A DNA stretch of 15,727 nucleotides from Deltaproteobacteria bacterium. Lineage in GTDB: Bacteria > SAR324 > NAC60-12. The position numbers and the translations under genes were made by a program. The notes under the pieces were generated by a model that was not told where the DNA came from, ran no database searches, and saw only the letters and a list, made by a program, of their open reading frames with translations. This document shows, one piece after another, positions 7,683-15,638 of this stretch (position 1 is its first letter; each line of letters starts with the position of its first letter). The DNA is taken from the NCBI GenBank assembly GCA_002716165.1, contig PAZT01000044.1, forward strand, positions 1-15,727, given 5' to 3'.

Positions 7683-8306
7683 TCAACCGCTAATAAATAA
7701 CCATGGTTTTTCTCTCCTAGCCTGCTTTTCATAAATCTGGATTTTTTCTTCAAACTGCAACGTCCATCCAATATCATCAAGTCCTTTGAGTAAACAGTTT
7801 TTTGCGAAATAATCAATATCGAAAGAGAATTTTTTACCCTCGGTTGTACTAACAGTCTGACTAGGGAGGTCTACTGTAAGCAAACTGCCTTCATTTGTTT
7901 CAACTTCCTCAAACAAGGTTTGAATTTCATTATCTTGAAGAACCACCGCCAAGATGCCGTTTTTCCTGCAATTGTTATAAAAAATATCAGCAAAACTGGA
8001 AGCGATAATACACCTGAAGCCATAATCATACAACGCCCAGGGAGCATGTTCACGGCTTGATCCACAACCAAAATTTCTTCTAGTCAACAAAATTTCAGCA
8101 CCTTGATAACGTGAATAATTGAGTACAAATTCAGGATTATTCTTTGTACCATAGTCATCCAAGTATCGCCAGTCATGAAAAAGATGAATACCAAATCCTG
8201 CACGATCTATTTTTTTTAAAAATTGTTTTGGAATAATCTGGTCTGTGTCCACATTTATTATATCAAGCGGCACAGCCTTTCCATAAAGAGTATCAAATGC
8301 TTCCAT
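7683..8306 (-). CDS. leuD: 3-isopropylmalate dehydratase small subunit
   Basis: LeuD is the swivelling small subunit of isopropylmalate isomerase. With LeuC it converts 2-isopropylmalate to 3-isopropylmalate in leucine biosynthesis. The bacterial type is shown by the N-terminal PLDIINVDTDQIIPKQFL (13-30) and by NFGCGSSREHAPWAL (78-92), the substrate-binding loop. FHDWRYLDD is at 43-51 and SSFADIFYNN at 103-112. At 207 aa it matches the usual 195-210. The start lies 26 AT-only bases after the leuC stop, with no Shine-Dalgarno sequence. Co-transcription with leuC is nearly certain. leuA and leuB are not in the window. Confidence 0.97.
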   Translation of the reverse strand: MEAFDTLYGKAVPLDIINVDTDQIIPKQFLKKIDRAGFGIHLFHDWRYLDDYGTKNNPEFVLNYSRYQGAEILLTRRNFGCGSSREHAPWALYDYGFRCIIASSFADIFYNNCRKNGILAVVLQDNEIQTLFEEVETNEGSLLTVDLPSQTVSTTEGKKFSFDIDYFAKNCLLKGLDDIGWTLQFEEKIQIYEKQARREKPWLFISG

Positions 8307-8332
8307 TAAAAAATTTTATATAAATTAAAATT

Positions 8333-9727
8333 TTAGAAGGTACGTGGATCAACAAAATGTCCCGCAACTGCTGCTGCTGCTGCCATCAGTGGGCTAACAA
8401 GATGTGTTCGGCCTCCTTTACCCTGGCGGCCTTCAAAGTTCCTATTGCTAGTTGAAGCACATCTCTCACCGGGTTTAAGTATATCATCATTCATTGCCAG
8501 ACACATAGAACATCCCGGTTGGCGCCATTCAAACCCAGCTGAGATAAATATTTCATCTAATCCTTCATCCTCTGCCTGCTTCTTTATCAAACCACTTCCG
8601 GGTACAATCATGGCTGAGACTTCATCGCTTACTTTGCGTCCTTTAACAAACTCTGCAACAGAACGAAGATCTTCTATACGTGAATTGGTGCATGAGCCAA
8701 TAAAAACCCTATCAATGCTTATCTCCTTGATAGGTAAGTTTGCCTTGAGATTCATATATTTCAAAGCTTTCTCCACAGATTTCCTTTCGGAAGGATTTCG
8801 AATTTTATTAGGGTCGGGTACTCTATTATTTATATCTGTAACCATTCCGGGGTTTGTTCCCCATGTTACTTGGGGTAATACATCCTCTGCATTAATTTTC
8901 ACTGTACGATCAAATTCAGAATGATCATCACTTGGTAACTGCTTCCAAACTGAAACTGCATCATCAAAGGCTGCCCCTTTAGGAGAAAAAGGCCTGTCCT
9001 TAAGATATTCAAACGTTTTTTCATCAGGAGCTACCATACCTGCACGTGCACCTGCTTCAATAGTCATATTGCAGAGGGTCATTCGCCCCTCCATAGACAT
9101 ACTTCGAATTGCATCTCCTGCATACTCAATCACATAGCCTGTCCCTCCAGCAGTTCCTATTTTCCCTATTATTGCTAGAATAATATCTTTTGGAGTAACA
9201 TTTTTTGGAAGTATACCATCAACTTCAACTAGCATCGTTTTAGGTTTCTTCTGCTGCAAAGTCTGGGTTGCTAACACATGCTCTACTTCAGAAGTTCCAA
9301 TTCCAAAAGCTAGTGCCCCAAAAGCTCCATGAGTAGCAGTGTGAGAATCTCCACAGACTATAGTTGACCAAGGTAGTGTAAGTCCTTGTTCAGGACCAAT
9401 TACATGCACAATGCCAGAACGCTCATCACCCAAATCAAAGAGAGTTATTCCAAATTCTTTACAGTTTTTGCGCAAAGTTTCTACCTGCAGTGCTGAAATT
9501 GGATCTTCAATTGGTTTTTCCTGATTTCTGGTTGGAATATTATGATCAGGAACCGCGTAAGTTAATTCTGGATGAAGTACAGACCGACCGGAAATTCGTA
9601 ATCCATCAAATGCCTGCGGAGAAGTTACTTCATGTACAAGTTGTCTATCTATATAAACAATCGAGTTTCCCTCCTGCTCGTGAACAAGATGCGTACTCCA
9701 AATTTTTTCAAACATTGTTTTTGGCAT
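8333..9727 (-). CDS. leuC: 3-isopropylmalate dehydratase large subunit
   Basis: LeuC is the aconitase-type [4Fe-4S] subunit of isopropylmalate isomerase. The three cluster cysteines are visible: Cys346 in GSCTNSR, and Cys406 and Cys409 in PGCSMCLAMN. Other landmarks are YIDRQLVHEVTSPQAF (25-40), VCGDSHTATHGAFG (124-137), GTSEVEH (144-150) and SNRNFEGRQG near 427-436. The protein ends VDPRTF. At 464 aa it is full length and has no missing key residue. It is the first gene of the leuCD pair. The 244-base gap upstream is AT-rich. I see no leucine-rich leader peptide or T-box there, so its regulation is not evident. It is more GC-rich than the flanking intergenic DNA, as expected for a conserved gene. 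Confidence 0.98.
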   Translation of the reverse strand: MPKTMFEKIWSTHLVHEQEGNSIVYIDRQLVHEVTSPQAFDGLRISGRSVLHPELTYAVPDHNIPTRNQEKPIEDPISALQVETLRKNCKEFGITLFDLGDERSGIVHVIGPEQGLTLPWSTIVCGDSHTATHGAFGALAFGIGTSEVEHVLATQTLQQKKPKTMLVEVDGILPKNVTPKDIILAIIGKIGTAGGTGYVIEYAGDAIRSMSMEGRMTLCNMTIEAGARAGMVAPDEKTFEYLKDRPFSPKGAAFDDAVSVWKQLPSDDHSEFDRTVKINAEDVLPQVTWGTNPGMVTDINNRVPDPNKIRNPSERKSVEKALKYMNLKANLPIKEISIDRVFIGSCTNSRIEDLRSVAEFVKGRKVSDEVSAMIVPGSGLIKKQAEDEGLDEIFISAGFEWRQPGCSMCLAMNDDILKPGERCASTSNRNFEGRQGKGGRTHLVSPLMAAAAAVAGHFVDPRTF

Positions 9728-9971
9728 GACTAAATCAAGAAATTTAAAAAATTAAAATTACAAATTAATGCTACTTTTTTTTAGTAATTTGATCCCAAAC
9801 TGTATGATGAATTTAATAGATATTGATTACTTTTTTTTAAAATTGAGTTTCAATATAATTAGCTTCGAAAACAACCAACAATATACTTACATATTTCTAA
9901 TTATATTGCTAATTTTCTAAATTCTGAAACAAACTTAGATTATCATATAATGAAACTGCAATATCATGATT

Positions 9972-10982
9972 TTAAACGACGTCTCCTCCACCAGCTCCCG
10001 CAATAACTATAGTTCCTTCTTCTTCAAGACGCTTGACAACCTTAATGATTTTTTGCTGAGCTGCCTCTACATCAGTTATTTTAGCAGGACCAAGGTTCTC
10101 TAGATCATCCCTTACCATTTCTGCTGCCCTGGTTGACATGCTACTGAAGATAAGATCTTTAACCGAATCACTGGCTGTTTTAAGAGCAAGTACCATATCC
10201 GCCTGATCTACATCTTTCATTACAATTTGCATCTGCTTGGAATCAATCAAAGCCATATCTTCAAAGGTGAACATAAGCTCACGAATCTGTTCTGCAAGAT
10301 CTGGATTTGTTTCCTCTATGCTAGCCAAAATTCTAGTTTCAGTGGCTTTATCCACAGCGTTAATAATTTCCGCAACAGGTTCAATTCCCCCCACAGCCGT
10401 TGCCATACTTCCTGCTGTTTTCATTTCTTCCGTCAGCACCTCATTCATTTCTGAAACAACTCCAGGAGGGATGCTTTCAATCATTGCCATTCGATACAAA
10501 ACATCAGCCTGCAAACTCTCTGGTAATTCACGAAGAACGTTTGAAGCTTGTTCTACATTCTTTAAATAAGAAAGAATTAGTGCAATTGTCTGTGGGTGTT
10601 CACTTCGAATATAATTTGATATCATTATTGGTTCTGCGTAACGTAATGCATCAAGACCGACATCATCCTCACCAACTCTAAGATTTTCACCAAGTTCCTT
10701 GGCTTTGTCTGCACCTAAAGCTTTGGTTAGTGTATTCTTGACGAAATCAGGCGATGAGCTTATGCTAACACCATCATCGGTCATAATAGAGTTCCGATAG
10801 AATTCCTCGAGCACCAAGTCCAGTTCTTCAGGAGCAACATCTGTAAAACGTGACATATAATACCCTACCTGCTGGATTTCGGATTCTTCCAGATTTTTCA
10901 TCACGTCTGCTGCAGCATCTTCCCCCAGAGCAAGCAGCAGAATTGCTGCCTTTTTAGGGCCTGTAATTTTACCTACTGACAT
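9972..10982 (-). CDS. fliG: Flagellar motor switch protein FliG
   Basis: FliG is the rotor protein joining the MS-ring (FliF) to the switch proteins FliM/FliN and taking torque from the stator. All three domains are present: the N-terminal FliF-binding part (about 5-90), the middle domain with EHPQTIALILSYL (128-140), and the C-terminal torque domain (about 235-330). By eye the torque-helix charges align with E. coli Lys264, Arg281, Asp288 and Asp289 as Lys268, Arg285, Asp292 and Asp293. The position of Arg297 is Lys301. At 336 aa it has normal length. A good ribosome binding site (GAGGT just before the ATG) marks the start, and a plausible promoter lies 77-105 bases upstream. It is odd that no other flagellar gene is in the window, because fliG usually sits in a fliE-fliF-fliG-fliH-fliI cluster. 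Confidence 0.97.
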   Translation of the reverse strand: MSVGKITGPKKAAILLLALGEDAAADVMKNLEESEIQQVGYYMSRFTDVAPEELDLVLEEFYRNSIMTDDGVSISSSPDFVKNTLTKALGADKAKELGENLRVGEDDVGLDALRYAEPIMISNYIRSEHPQTIALILSYLKNVEQASNVLRELPESLQADVLYRMAMIESIPPGVVSEMNEVLTEEMKTAGSMATAVGGIEPVAEIINAVDKATETRILASIEETNPDLAEQIRELMFTFEDMALIDSKQMQIVMKDVDQADMVLALKTASDSVKDLIFSSMSTRAAEMVRDDLENLGPAKITDVEAAQQKIIKVVKRLEEEGTIVIAGAGGGDVV

Positions 10983-11058
10983 TTTACCTCACTCTCTTAG
11001 TGTTTGCGTGTAAATTATTTTTCGTTGGCATTAATTGAGAGACTAATTAAATGAATAA

Positions 11059-11087
11059 ATTTTAAGATCAGCTTTTGATCATTTCAA
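11059..11087 (-). promoter_or_regulatory. Candidate sigma-70 promoter of fliG with an inverted repeat in the spacer
   Basis: Read on the minus strand, TTGAAA (11087-11082) is followed after 17 bases by TAAAAT (11064-11059), about 77 bases before the fliG ATG. The spacer contains GATCA-N5-TGATC (11066-11080), which could be an operator. No sigma-28 or sigma-54 flagellar promoter pattern was seen. AT-rich DNA produces such matches by chance. Confidence 0.4.
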
Positions 11088-11297
11088 GAAACCGGCCAAA
11101 CAGGTAAAAAATTTTTCTCCAACTTGAAACAATATCCAGATAATACTTTAGCTAATAAGAAAGATGATTTAGTTACTATATTATTCCTAAATTTTGATCA
11201 TAAAACTTTAGTTGCTTTGCCAAATTATTACTAGGTTTAGAGTTTTTCTAATTTATAAAATAATTAAAAATATCTATTCTCTCTCAAATTTTCGAGT

Positions 11298-11328
11298 TGC
11301 TTACTTAAGTTTAAGCAGTTCGTTTTTT
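11298..11328 (+). terminator. Terminator-like hairpin in the fliG upstream gap
   Basis: TGCTTA (11298-11303) pairs with TAAGCA (11312-11316, with the T at 11311/11312). The loop is eight bases, and after six bases a run of six T residues (11323-11328) follows. No gene ends just upstream on the plus strand, so it would only make sense with an unannotated transcript. It may be fortuitous. Confidence 0.2.
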
Positions 11329-11727
11329 AAGTTAAAGATCAAGTACTTCAATCTTTTGTCTCACAAACATTCTTTTGAATCCTCACGGTATTTTTAATAT
11401 TTCTCTCAATAGGTATTATCCTTGAATAAGGATTAAAGTTCTCAAATTTGATATTTTCCTTAAAATCTATAAACCACTCTGTTCTGCAATTGATTTAAAA
11501 TATTAAACTGTAAGTGGTTATAATTGTAGTTATAAATTAGAATAACTAAAAGCTATATCAGCTTAAAATGTTAATTATATCCATAATATTTAAACCTCAT
11601 AATTTAATTAAATCTTACTCAATTAGAAGACCACACAGTTACTATGATTGAAAGTCATACCGTTTATATAATTATAATTCATTTGATTTCGAGCTATAAA
11701 ATAGCGTTTGAAAAATAAAATTGATTG

Positions 11728-13041
11728 ATGGAAGAAGATCGAATAGAAAAAAGGATATCTGGTTCAAAATCAGGAATAGATAGTTCAAATAAGGGCATCA
11801 AAGGAAGTTCTCTTAATAGTAATCCTTTCCCAGCGCTTGATTTTGTAAAGATTGAAAAGGAAATAATTAGAGCAACTGAGGATGTAAAAAAACTTAGTAG
11901 TGCTTCTTTTATTATCAAAATGAGAAAAAAGATTCTCCCATCTGATGCAGATGAAAAAGGAAGTCATTTAGACGCAAGCATTATTGGGAACCTCGTTAAA
12001 AGCAATTCTGTATCTACAATTGTATCAAAAATAGGTAGTTCTCCAAAGATAAGCCTAGAAAGAGTTAAACTAGTCAGAGCAGTAATGTTAGATGATAAAG
12101 GAGACTCACCTTTGTCGCTTTACCGTAATCTCATGATACAAGCTGCTCTTACAATATATTTAGGAGATATAACACCTGCTACATTACAAATTATAGGACA
12201 AACCTACCGGCTATACCTAGAAAAAATTATAAGTACGCACAAAAAAAAACTTCTAGTTGTTCAGTCTAAACAATTGAAAAATGTGAATTTGGATGTCATC
12301 TCTGTAAATGATTTGATTAACAAAGATGAAGAAGAAGAACTTCAAGAACACGAAATTATTGCAATTCAGGAGATGAAGCTGACATTAAAATTACTTGAAT
12401 ACGCTGAATCATTAGATGAAGATACTCGAGGAAGCATAACAATGTCAATGCATTTGGATGAGCTGGATGTTCTTTCCACAAAAAAAAAGGGACGAGGTTT
12501 ATTTGGAGGAACCGGTAATGCTGATACAGTTAAAAATAAGCATCTACTTATTGTTAGAAAAACCCTCGCTGCGGTTGAAGTTATGAAACGCATCCCCATT
12601 TTGCATCCTATAGCTATGAAGGTCGTAGCAAAACTCCAGGCATTTGATAGCAAGCTTGCACTTCCATATTTGATGGAAGCTCGCTTACATATGCAGGCTC
12701 TAAGGTTTCTTTCTCTTCGGTTTTTGATGGATGATTATTCTGCGCGAACTGCGATGACTCCAACTTTTAACAAAGCAATTGTTGCATATCACAAAGCATT
12801 AAAAAGATCTTCTTTTGCCAATCCAAAACGCGGAGATATAACAGTTTTGGCAGAATTTGCACAAGTTTCATTTTATGCTTATCAACATCGCAAAATGCTA
12901 AATCTTGCTAACCATGGTGTATTAAAAATTCTTGAAATGGGGAAAAAATCACTGGAAGCACTTGTGCCAAACAACAGAGTTTACATGGGTCAACAAAAAC
13001 AAATCATGAAAGCCATCAGTTCCCTAAAAAAATTTAGTTAG
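11728..13041 (+). CDS. Hypothetical protein, 437 aa, helical and cytoplasmic
   Basis: I do not recognise this protein. It has no signal peptide, no membrane segment, and no Cys or Trp at all. The first 35 residues are Ser/Gly/Asn-rich and probably disordered. From about 38 onward it looks almost wholly helical. An acidic patch (DEEEELQEHE, 200-209) is followed by a basic, Gly-rich loop KKKGRGLFGGTGN (252-264) that could be an interdomain linker or a nucleic-acid or phosphate contact. The C-terminal third (about 270-437) is Ala/Leu/Lys-rich. One segment, FNKAIVAYHKALKR (347-360), resembles a TPR helix, so an alpha-solenoid is possible. An in-frame TTG lies directly before the ATG and I chose the ATG. 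Coding status is strong: 437 codons open in AT-rich DNA. It is divergent from fliG and convergent with an esterase gene, so it is alone in its unit. Confidence 0.85.
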   Translation: MEEDRIEKRISGSKSGIDSSNKGIKGSSLNSNPFPALDFVKIEKEIIRATEDVKKLSSASFIIKMRKKILPSDADEKGSHLDASIIGNLVKSNSVSTIVSKIGSSPKISLERVKLVRAVMLDDKGDSPLSLYRNLMIQAALTIYLGDITPATLQIIGQTYRLYLEKIISTHKKKLLVVQSKQLKNVNLDVISVNDLINKDEEEELQEHEIIAIQEMKLTLKLLEYAESLDEDTRGSITMSMHLDELDVLSTKKKGRGLFGGTGNADTVKNKHLLIVRKTLAAVEVMKRIPILHPIAMKVVAKLQAFDSKLALPYLMEARLHMQALRFLSLRFLMDDYSARTAMTPTFNKAIVAYHKALKRSSFANPKRGDITVLAEFAQVSFYAYQHRKMLNLANHGVLKILEMGKKSLEALVPNNRVYMGQQKQIMKAISSLKKFS

Positions 13042-13050
13042 ACACAAAGT

Positions 13051-13102
13051 AGATTTCTCTCTAAATAATGCTAAAATTTAGCAGTAGATTTAAAGGGAGT
13101 CT
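13051..13102. terminator. Candidate bidirectional terminator between convergent genes
   Basis: A near-perfect palindrome, TGCTAAA (13069-13075), A, TTTAGCA (13077-13083), lies in the 70-base gap between two convergent genes. AAAT/ATTT and CTC/GAG pairings outside it may extend the stem. T-runs are weak, but the position suits a shared terminator. Confidence 0.4.
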
Positions 13103-13111
13103 AAAATGGGA

Positions 13112-13747
13112 TCAGTTCAATAAAAGTGGTTCCAAATGTTCAATTACTGTTTGGCTTATGATTTTGTGCCCTTCTGGGTTCGGATGTATACCATCAGGAA
13201 GATTTAAAATTGGGACATTTCCTACATCTTTCAGAAGAAAAGGGATTAAGGGCAAGTCATATTTCTCAGCCAATTCATAAAAAGTACTTTTGAATGATTT
13301 TGTATAATCCTGCCCATAATTTAAAGGTATCTGCATCCCGGCAAGCAGTACCTTGATGTTTTTTGATATGGCAAGTTTGATGGCTTTCCCAAGATTTTTC
13401 TTCATATGCTTTAAACTTAAACCGCGCAAACCATCATTACCTCCAAGTGCTAAAATAACAATGTCTGGTTTAACTCTCAAAAACCACTGCATGCGTGAAG
13501 GAGCACTTGCGCTAGTAGAACCACTTATTCCTGCGTTAACAATTCGCACAGAGTAACCTTTTCTTATCAACTCCTGCTCCACTAAATGAGGATAAGCTTC
13601 TTCCCTAGATACTCCAAATCCTTCTGTTAATGAGTCTCCAAGCGTAACTATTAAAGTTTGTGCATTAGAATGACCATGGAGAACCGACAAATTAAATGCA
13701 ACCAGTAAAGGCAACAGGATTTTTTTAAAAAAATATTTAAAATTCAT
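13112..13747 (-). CDS. Secreted SGNH-fold esterase (TesA/arylesterase-like)
   Basis: This is a GDSL/SGNH hydrolase of the TesA (acyl-CoA thioesterase I / lysophospholipase L1 / arylesterase) type, acting on ester or thioester bonds in the periplasm. A signal peptide with a Lys-rich start and a hydrophobic core covers about residues 1-30, probably ending near HSNAQ. All four catalytic blocks are intact: block I GDSLTEG at 37-43 (nucleophile Ser39), block II NAGISGS at 71-77 (oxyanion Gly), block III GGND at 102-105 (Asn104), and block V DGIHPN at 185-190 (Asp185, His188). At 211 aa it fits the E. coli TesA length. It is a single-gene unit, convergent with the 437-aa ORF and divergent from the thioesterase gene. 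Substrate preference cannot be read from the sequence. Confidence 0.93.
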   Translation of the reverse strand: MNFKYFFKKILLPLLVAFNLSVLHGHSNAQTLIVTLGDSLTEGFGVSREEAYPHLVEQELIRKGYSVRIVNAGISGSTSASAPSRMQWFLRVKPDIVILALGGNDGLRGLSLKHMKKNLGKAIKLAISKNIKVLLAGMQIPLNYGQDYTKSFKSTFYELAEKYDLPLIPFLLKDVGNVPILNLPDGIHPNPEGHKIISQTVIEHLEPLLLN

Positions 13748-13939
13748 CTGAGGTTTAATCTCTTTTTATTTGCGAAAAATTTTATTTAATAAACATTATA
13801 ACTCTTTTAGCATTTGAAAGATCAATAAAATATTTTATTAGTTTGTGTTAGGATATAATCACTAAGACTTAATTATTTGAGTATAATTTTTAAAGCAGAT
13901 AATTTTTTTCTTTATTATTTTTAAGATATAAAAAAATTC

Positions 13940-14347
13940 ATGAAAGCGGCTGAAATTCAAACCCTAATGCAGAGAGAATTCCCAAATTACCATATGAAAG
14001 TAGAATCATGTGAAGAGAAAAGAGCGAGAATAATATTGTCTATAAACAATTCTCACTTAAGACCAGGAGGTACAGTTTCTGGTCCAACAATGATGCTGCT
14101 TGCTGATTTGGCTATGTACGCTGCCATTTTAAACACTATAGGATCAGTTGTTTTAGCTGTAACTACAAATTTGAACATAAATTTTTTACGAAAACCAAAA
14201 CCTGACAGAAATCTTGTGGGAGATTCAAAGCTAATGAAAGTTGGCAAACGCCTTATTGTTGGTGAAGTAAGCATCTATTCTGAAGATGATCCCGAACCTG
14301 TAGCACATGCAACTTGCACTTATTCAGTTCCTCCTAAATCCTTTTAA
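13940..14347 (+). CDS. PaaI-type hotdog-fold thioesterase
   Basis: This is a probable acyl-CoA thioesterase of the PaaI/4HBT hotdog superfamily. The segment HLRPGGTVSGPTMMLLADLAMY (split as 39-47 and 48-60) follows the PaaI pattern N-x-x-G-x-x-H-G-G-x-x-x-x-L-x-D. Asp56 sits on the central helix, but the usual His-Gly-Gly is Ser-Gly-Pro here. The later strands (about 72-86, 94-113 and 121-130) and the typical VAHATCTYSVP ending also fit. At 135 aa it is full length for a single hotdog domain, which would act as a dimer or tetramer in the cytoplasm. The physiological substrate is unknown. It is followed by a small possible ORF and fxsA on the same strand. Confidence 0.85.
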   Translation: MKAAEIQTLMQREFPNYHMKVESCEEKRARIILSINNSHLRPGGTVSGPTMMLLADLAMYAAILNTIGSVVLAVTTNLNINFLRKPKPDRNLVGDSKLMKVGKRLIVGEVSIYSEDDPEPVAHATCTYSVPPKSF

Positions 14348-14384
14348 TTAATGAAAAGAACTCTTTTTGAACCGCTTGACTAAA

Positions 14385-14522
14385 GTGAAAAAGAGTAGAA
14401 TAAAATTTATAAAGTCTGACGTAACAAAAATAGAGGTGGTTGAAGTCATAAACGCTAAAAGCAAATCTTTGCTGGGAGTTGTTGCTATTGATTGTAAAGT
14501 ACACCATTATAAAGTTAAGTAA
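14385..14522 (+). CDS. Possible small ORF, 45 aa, basic
   Basis: A GTG-started frame of 45 codons fills most of the 198-base gap between the thioesterase and fxsA. The product starts VKKSRIKFIKSDVT and ends VAIDCKVHHYKVK. It is Lys-rich, with an alternating hydrophobic pattern (VTKIEVVEVI, then LLGVVAIDCKV) that suggests a small beta-strand-containing domain. A TTG at 14367 would add six residues. The local GC content and codon use resemble coding rather than intergenic DNA. I know no family for it. It has no clear ribosome binding site, so it could also be a remnant of a larger gene. Confidence 0.4.
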   Translation: MKKSRIKFIKSDVTKIEVVEVINAKSKSLLGVVAIDCKVHHYKVK

Positions 14523-14545
14523 CTGCTTTAAAAATTTTCTATATT

Positions 14546-14932
14546 ATGATTAGGTTGATGCTCATTTTACTATTATTTTTTGTCCCTGTTCTTGAATTAT
14601 TTATCTTAATGCAACTCAACTATATAATGCCTCTAAGCACAATTTTTTTACAATGTATTGTTACTCTTGTTGCAGGAATATGGTTAATTCATAGCGAAAA
14701 TTTTATCTTATGGACAATTGTTGAAAGTGAACTCCATAACAATAGACTGCCACCAGAAGAAGTTGTTGCCGATTTACTTAATTTGGGAAGTGGTATTTTG
14801 CTGGTAGTACCCGGACTAATTACTGATGCAATAGGAATGGCTTTATTTATTCCTGTATTGAGACAAGAATGTATAAAACTGGTCAGGAATAGCATGAAAA
14901 AATCATTGAATCTAGCTAATCCAGACTATTAA
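14546..14932 (+). CDS. fxsA: FxsA-family inner-membrane protein
   Basis: FxsA is a small polytopic membrane protein first known as a suppressor of F-plasmid exclusion of phage T7. Its cellular function is not established. Visible features are an N-terminal hydrophobic segment starting MIRLMLILLLFFVPVLELF, a second segment at about 26-48, and an E-rich loop LPPEEVVADLL (68-78). The family hallmark GILLVVPGLITDAIG (83-97) leads into a third hydrophobic segment. A basic cytoplasmic tail closes the protein. At 128 aa it is slightly shorter than E. coli FxsA but complete for the domain. It lies 36 bases before ribE on the same strand. Confidence 0.88.
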   Translation: MIRLMLILLLFFVPVLELFILMQLNYIMPLSTIFLQCIVTLVAGIWLIHSENFILWTIVESELHNNRLPPEEVVADLLNLGSGILLVVPGLITDAIGMALFIPVLRQECIKLVRNSMKKSLNLANPDY

Positions 14933-14968
14933 CTCTCTTTCAATTATTTATTAATATTTTAGAAGAAA

Positions 14969-15604
14969 ATGTTTACAGGTATAGTACTGGGCACAAGAGA
15001 AATTGCTTTGCTTTCTGATATTGAAGGTGGAAGAAGACTTAGAATTCAACTCGACGATTTATCTGAAAATCTGAAGATTGGTGCCAGCTTAGCAGTCAAT
15101 GGAGTGTGCCTGACTGCCGTAAAAATTTCTAATGGATGGGTAGAATTCGACATCATACAAGAAACTCTTATCCGCTCCAATCTAGGTACCTTAAAATTGG
15201 GAGATTCTGTCAACATTGAGCGAGCGTGCAGCTTTGGAGATGAGGTCGGAGGTCATAATGTCTCAGGACATGTTGACTGCATTGGAATTATAAAAAAAAT
15301 AATAAATAATCCTAATAATTGTGATGTAATAGTTAGCTGTGACAAAAGTTGGATGGATTATGTAATTCCTAAAGGTTGGATAACAGTTGATGGTGTAAGC
15401 CTTACGGTAGTTGATTGTGGAGATAATTGGTTCTCTTTCTCACTTATTCCTGAAACTTTAAAGCAAACTGTTCTTGGTATCAAAACGGAAGGGAAAAAGG
15501 TAAATCTTGAATTTGACAATACTGTTAAAATAATTGTTCACACAATTCAAAGAATGATACCAGATAGAAAAAGAAATATTATATTTAATTTAAAAGATAT
15601 ATGA
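14969..15604 (+). CDS. ribE: Riboflavin synthase alpha subunit
   Basis: This enzyme dismutates two 6,7-dimethyl-8-ribityllumazine molecules to riboflavin and a pyrimidinedione, the last step of riboflavin synthesis. The two tandem lumazine-binding domains are clear. Domain 1 starts MFTGIV and holds NGVCLT (44-49). The linker region carries GGHNVSGHVD (94-103). Domain 2 holds VDGVSLTVVD (140-149) and the matching IPETLKQTVLG (160-170). At 211 aa it is full length and would form a homotrimer in the cytoplasm. AGAAG before the ATG is a weak ribosome binding site. No FMN riboswitch was seen upstream, and no other rib gene lies in the window. Some bacteria name this gene ribC. Confidence 0.97.
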   Translation: MFTGIVLGTREIALLSDIEGGRRLRIQLDDLSENLKIGASLAVNGVCLTAVKISNGWVEFDIIQETLIRSNLGTLKLGDSVNIERACSFGDEVGGHNVSGHVDCIGIIKKIINNPNNCDVIVSCDKSWMDYVIPKGWITVDGVSLTVVDCGDNWFSFSLIPETLKQTVLGIKTEGKKVNLEFDNTVKIIVHTIQRMIPDRKRNIIFNLKDI

Positions 15605-15638
15605 ATATATATATCAAGGATTTGAATAAATAAAAGTA

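Larger units (their letters stand above)
10983..11727. other. Long AT-rich intergenic region between fliG and the 437-aa ORF
   Basis: These 745 bases hold the start signals of two divergent genes and no ORF with protein-like composition. Candidate fliG promoter elements are at 11059-11087. A terminator-like hairpin lies at 11298-11328. A perfect 6-bp hairpin, ATCCTT-GAAT-AAGGAT, lies at 11418-11433. The stretch from about 11435 to 11727 is nearly featureless. TATAAT-like strings near 11665-11680 could drive the 437-aa gene, but spacing to any -35 is poor. Confidence 0.5.

Noticed and set aside
8445..8924. 159-codon plus-strand ORF inside leuC
   Set aside because: It lies antisense within an unambiguous leuC whose motifs are intact. 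Open antisense frames are common in conserved genes.
9728..9971. Leucine attenuator or T-box ahead of leuC
   Set aside because: No leader ORF with Leu codons and no T-box-like conserved sequence was found on the minus strand.
10237..10569. 110-codon plus-strand ORF opposite fliG
   Set aside because: It is antisense to well-conserved fliG codons and does not resemble an independent protein.
11212..11397. 61-codon plus-strand ORF in the fliG upstream gap
   Set aside because: It needs a TTG start, has low-complexity Ile/Leu/Ser/Lys/Phe composition typical of translated AT-rich DNA, and contains a terminator-like hairpin.
11568..11651. 27-codon ATG ORF upstream of the 437-aa gene
   Set aside because: It is short, lacks a ribosome binding site, and has a composition expected by chance.
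13800..13939. TATAAT-like boxes between the esterase and thioesterase genes
   Set aside because: Several -10-like strings occur on both strands, but none has a -35 at 16-18 bases, so no promoter was called.
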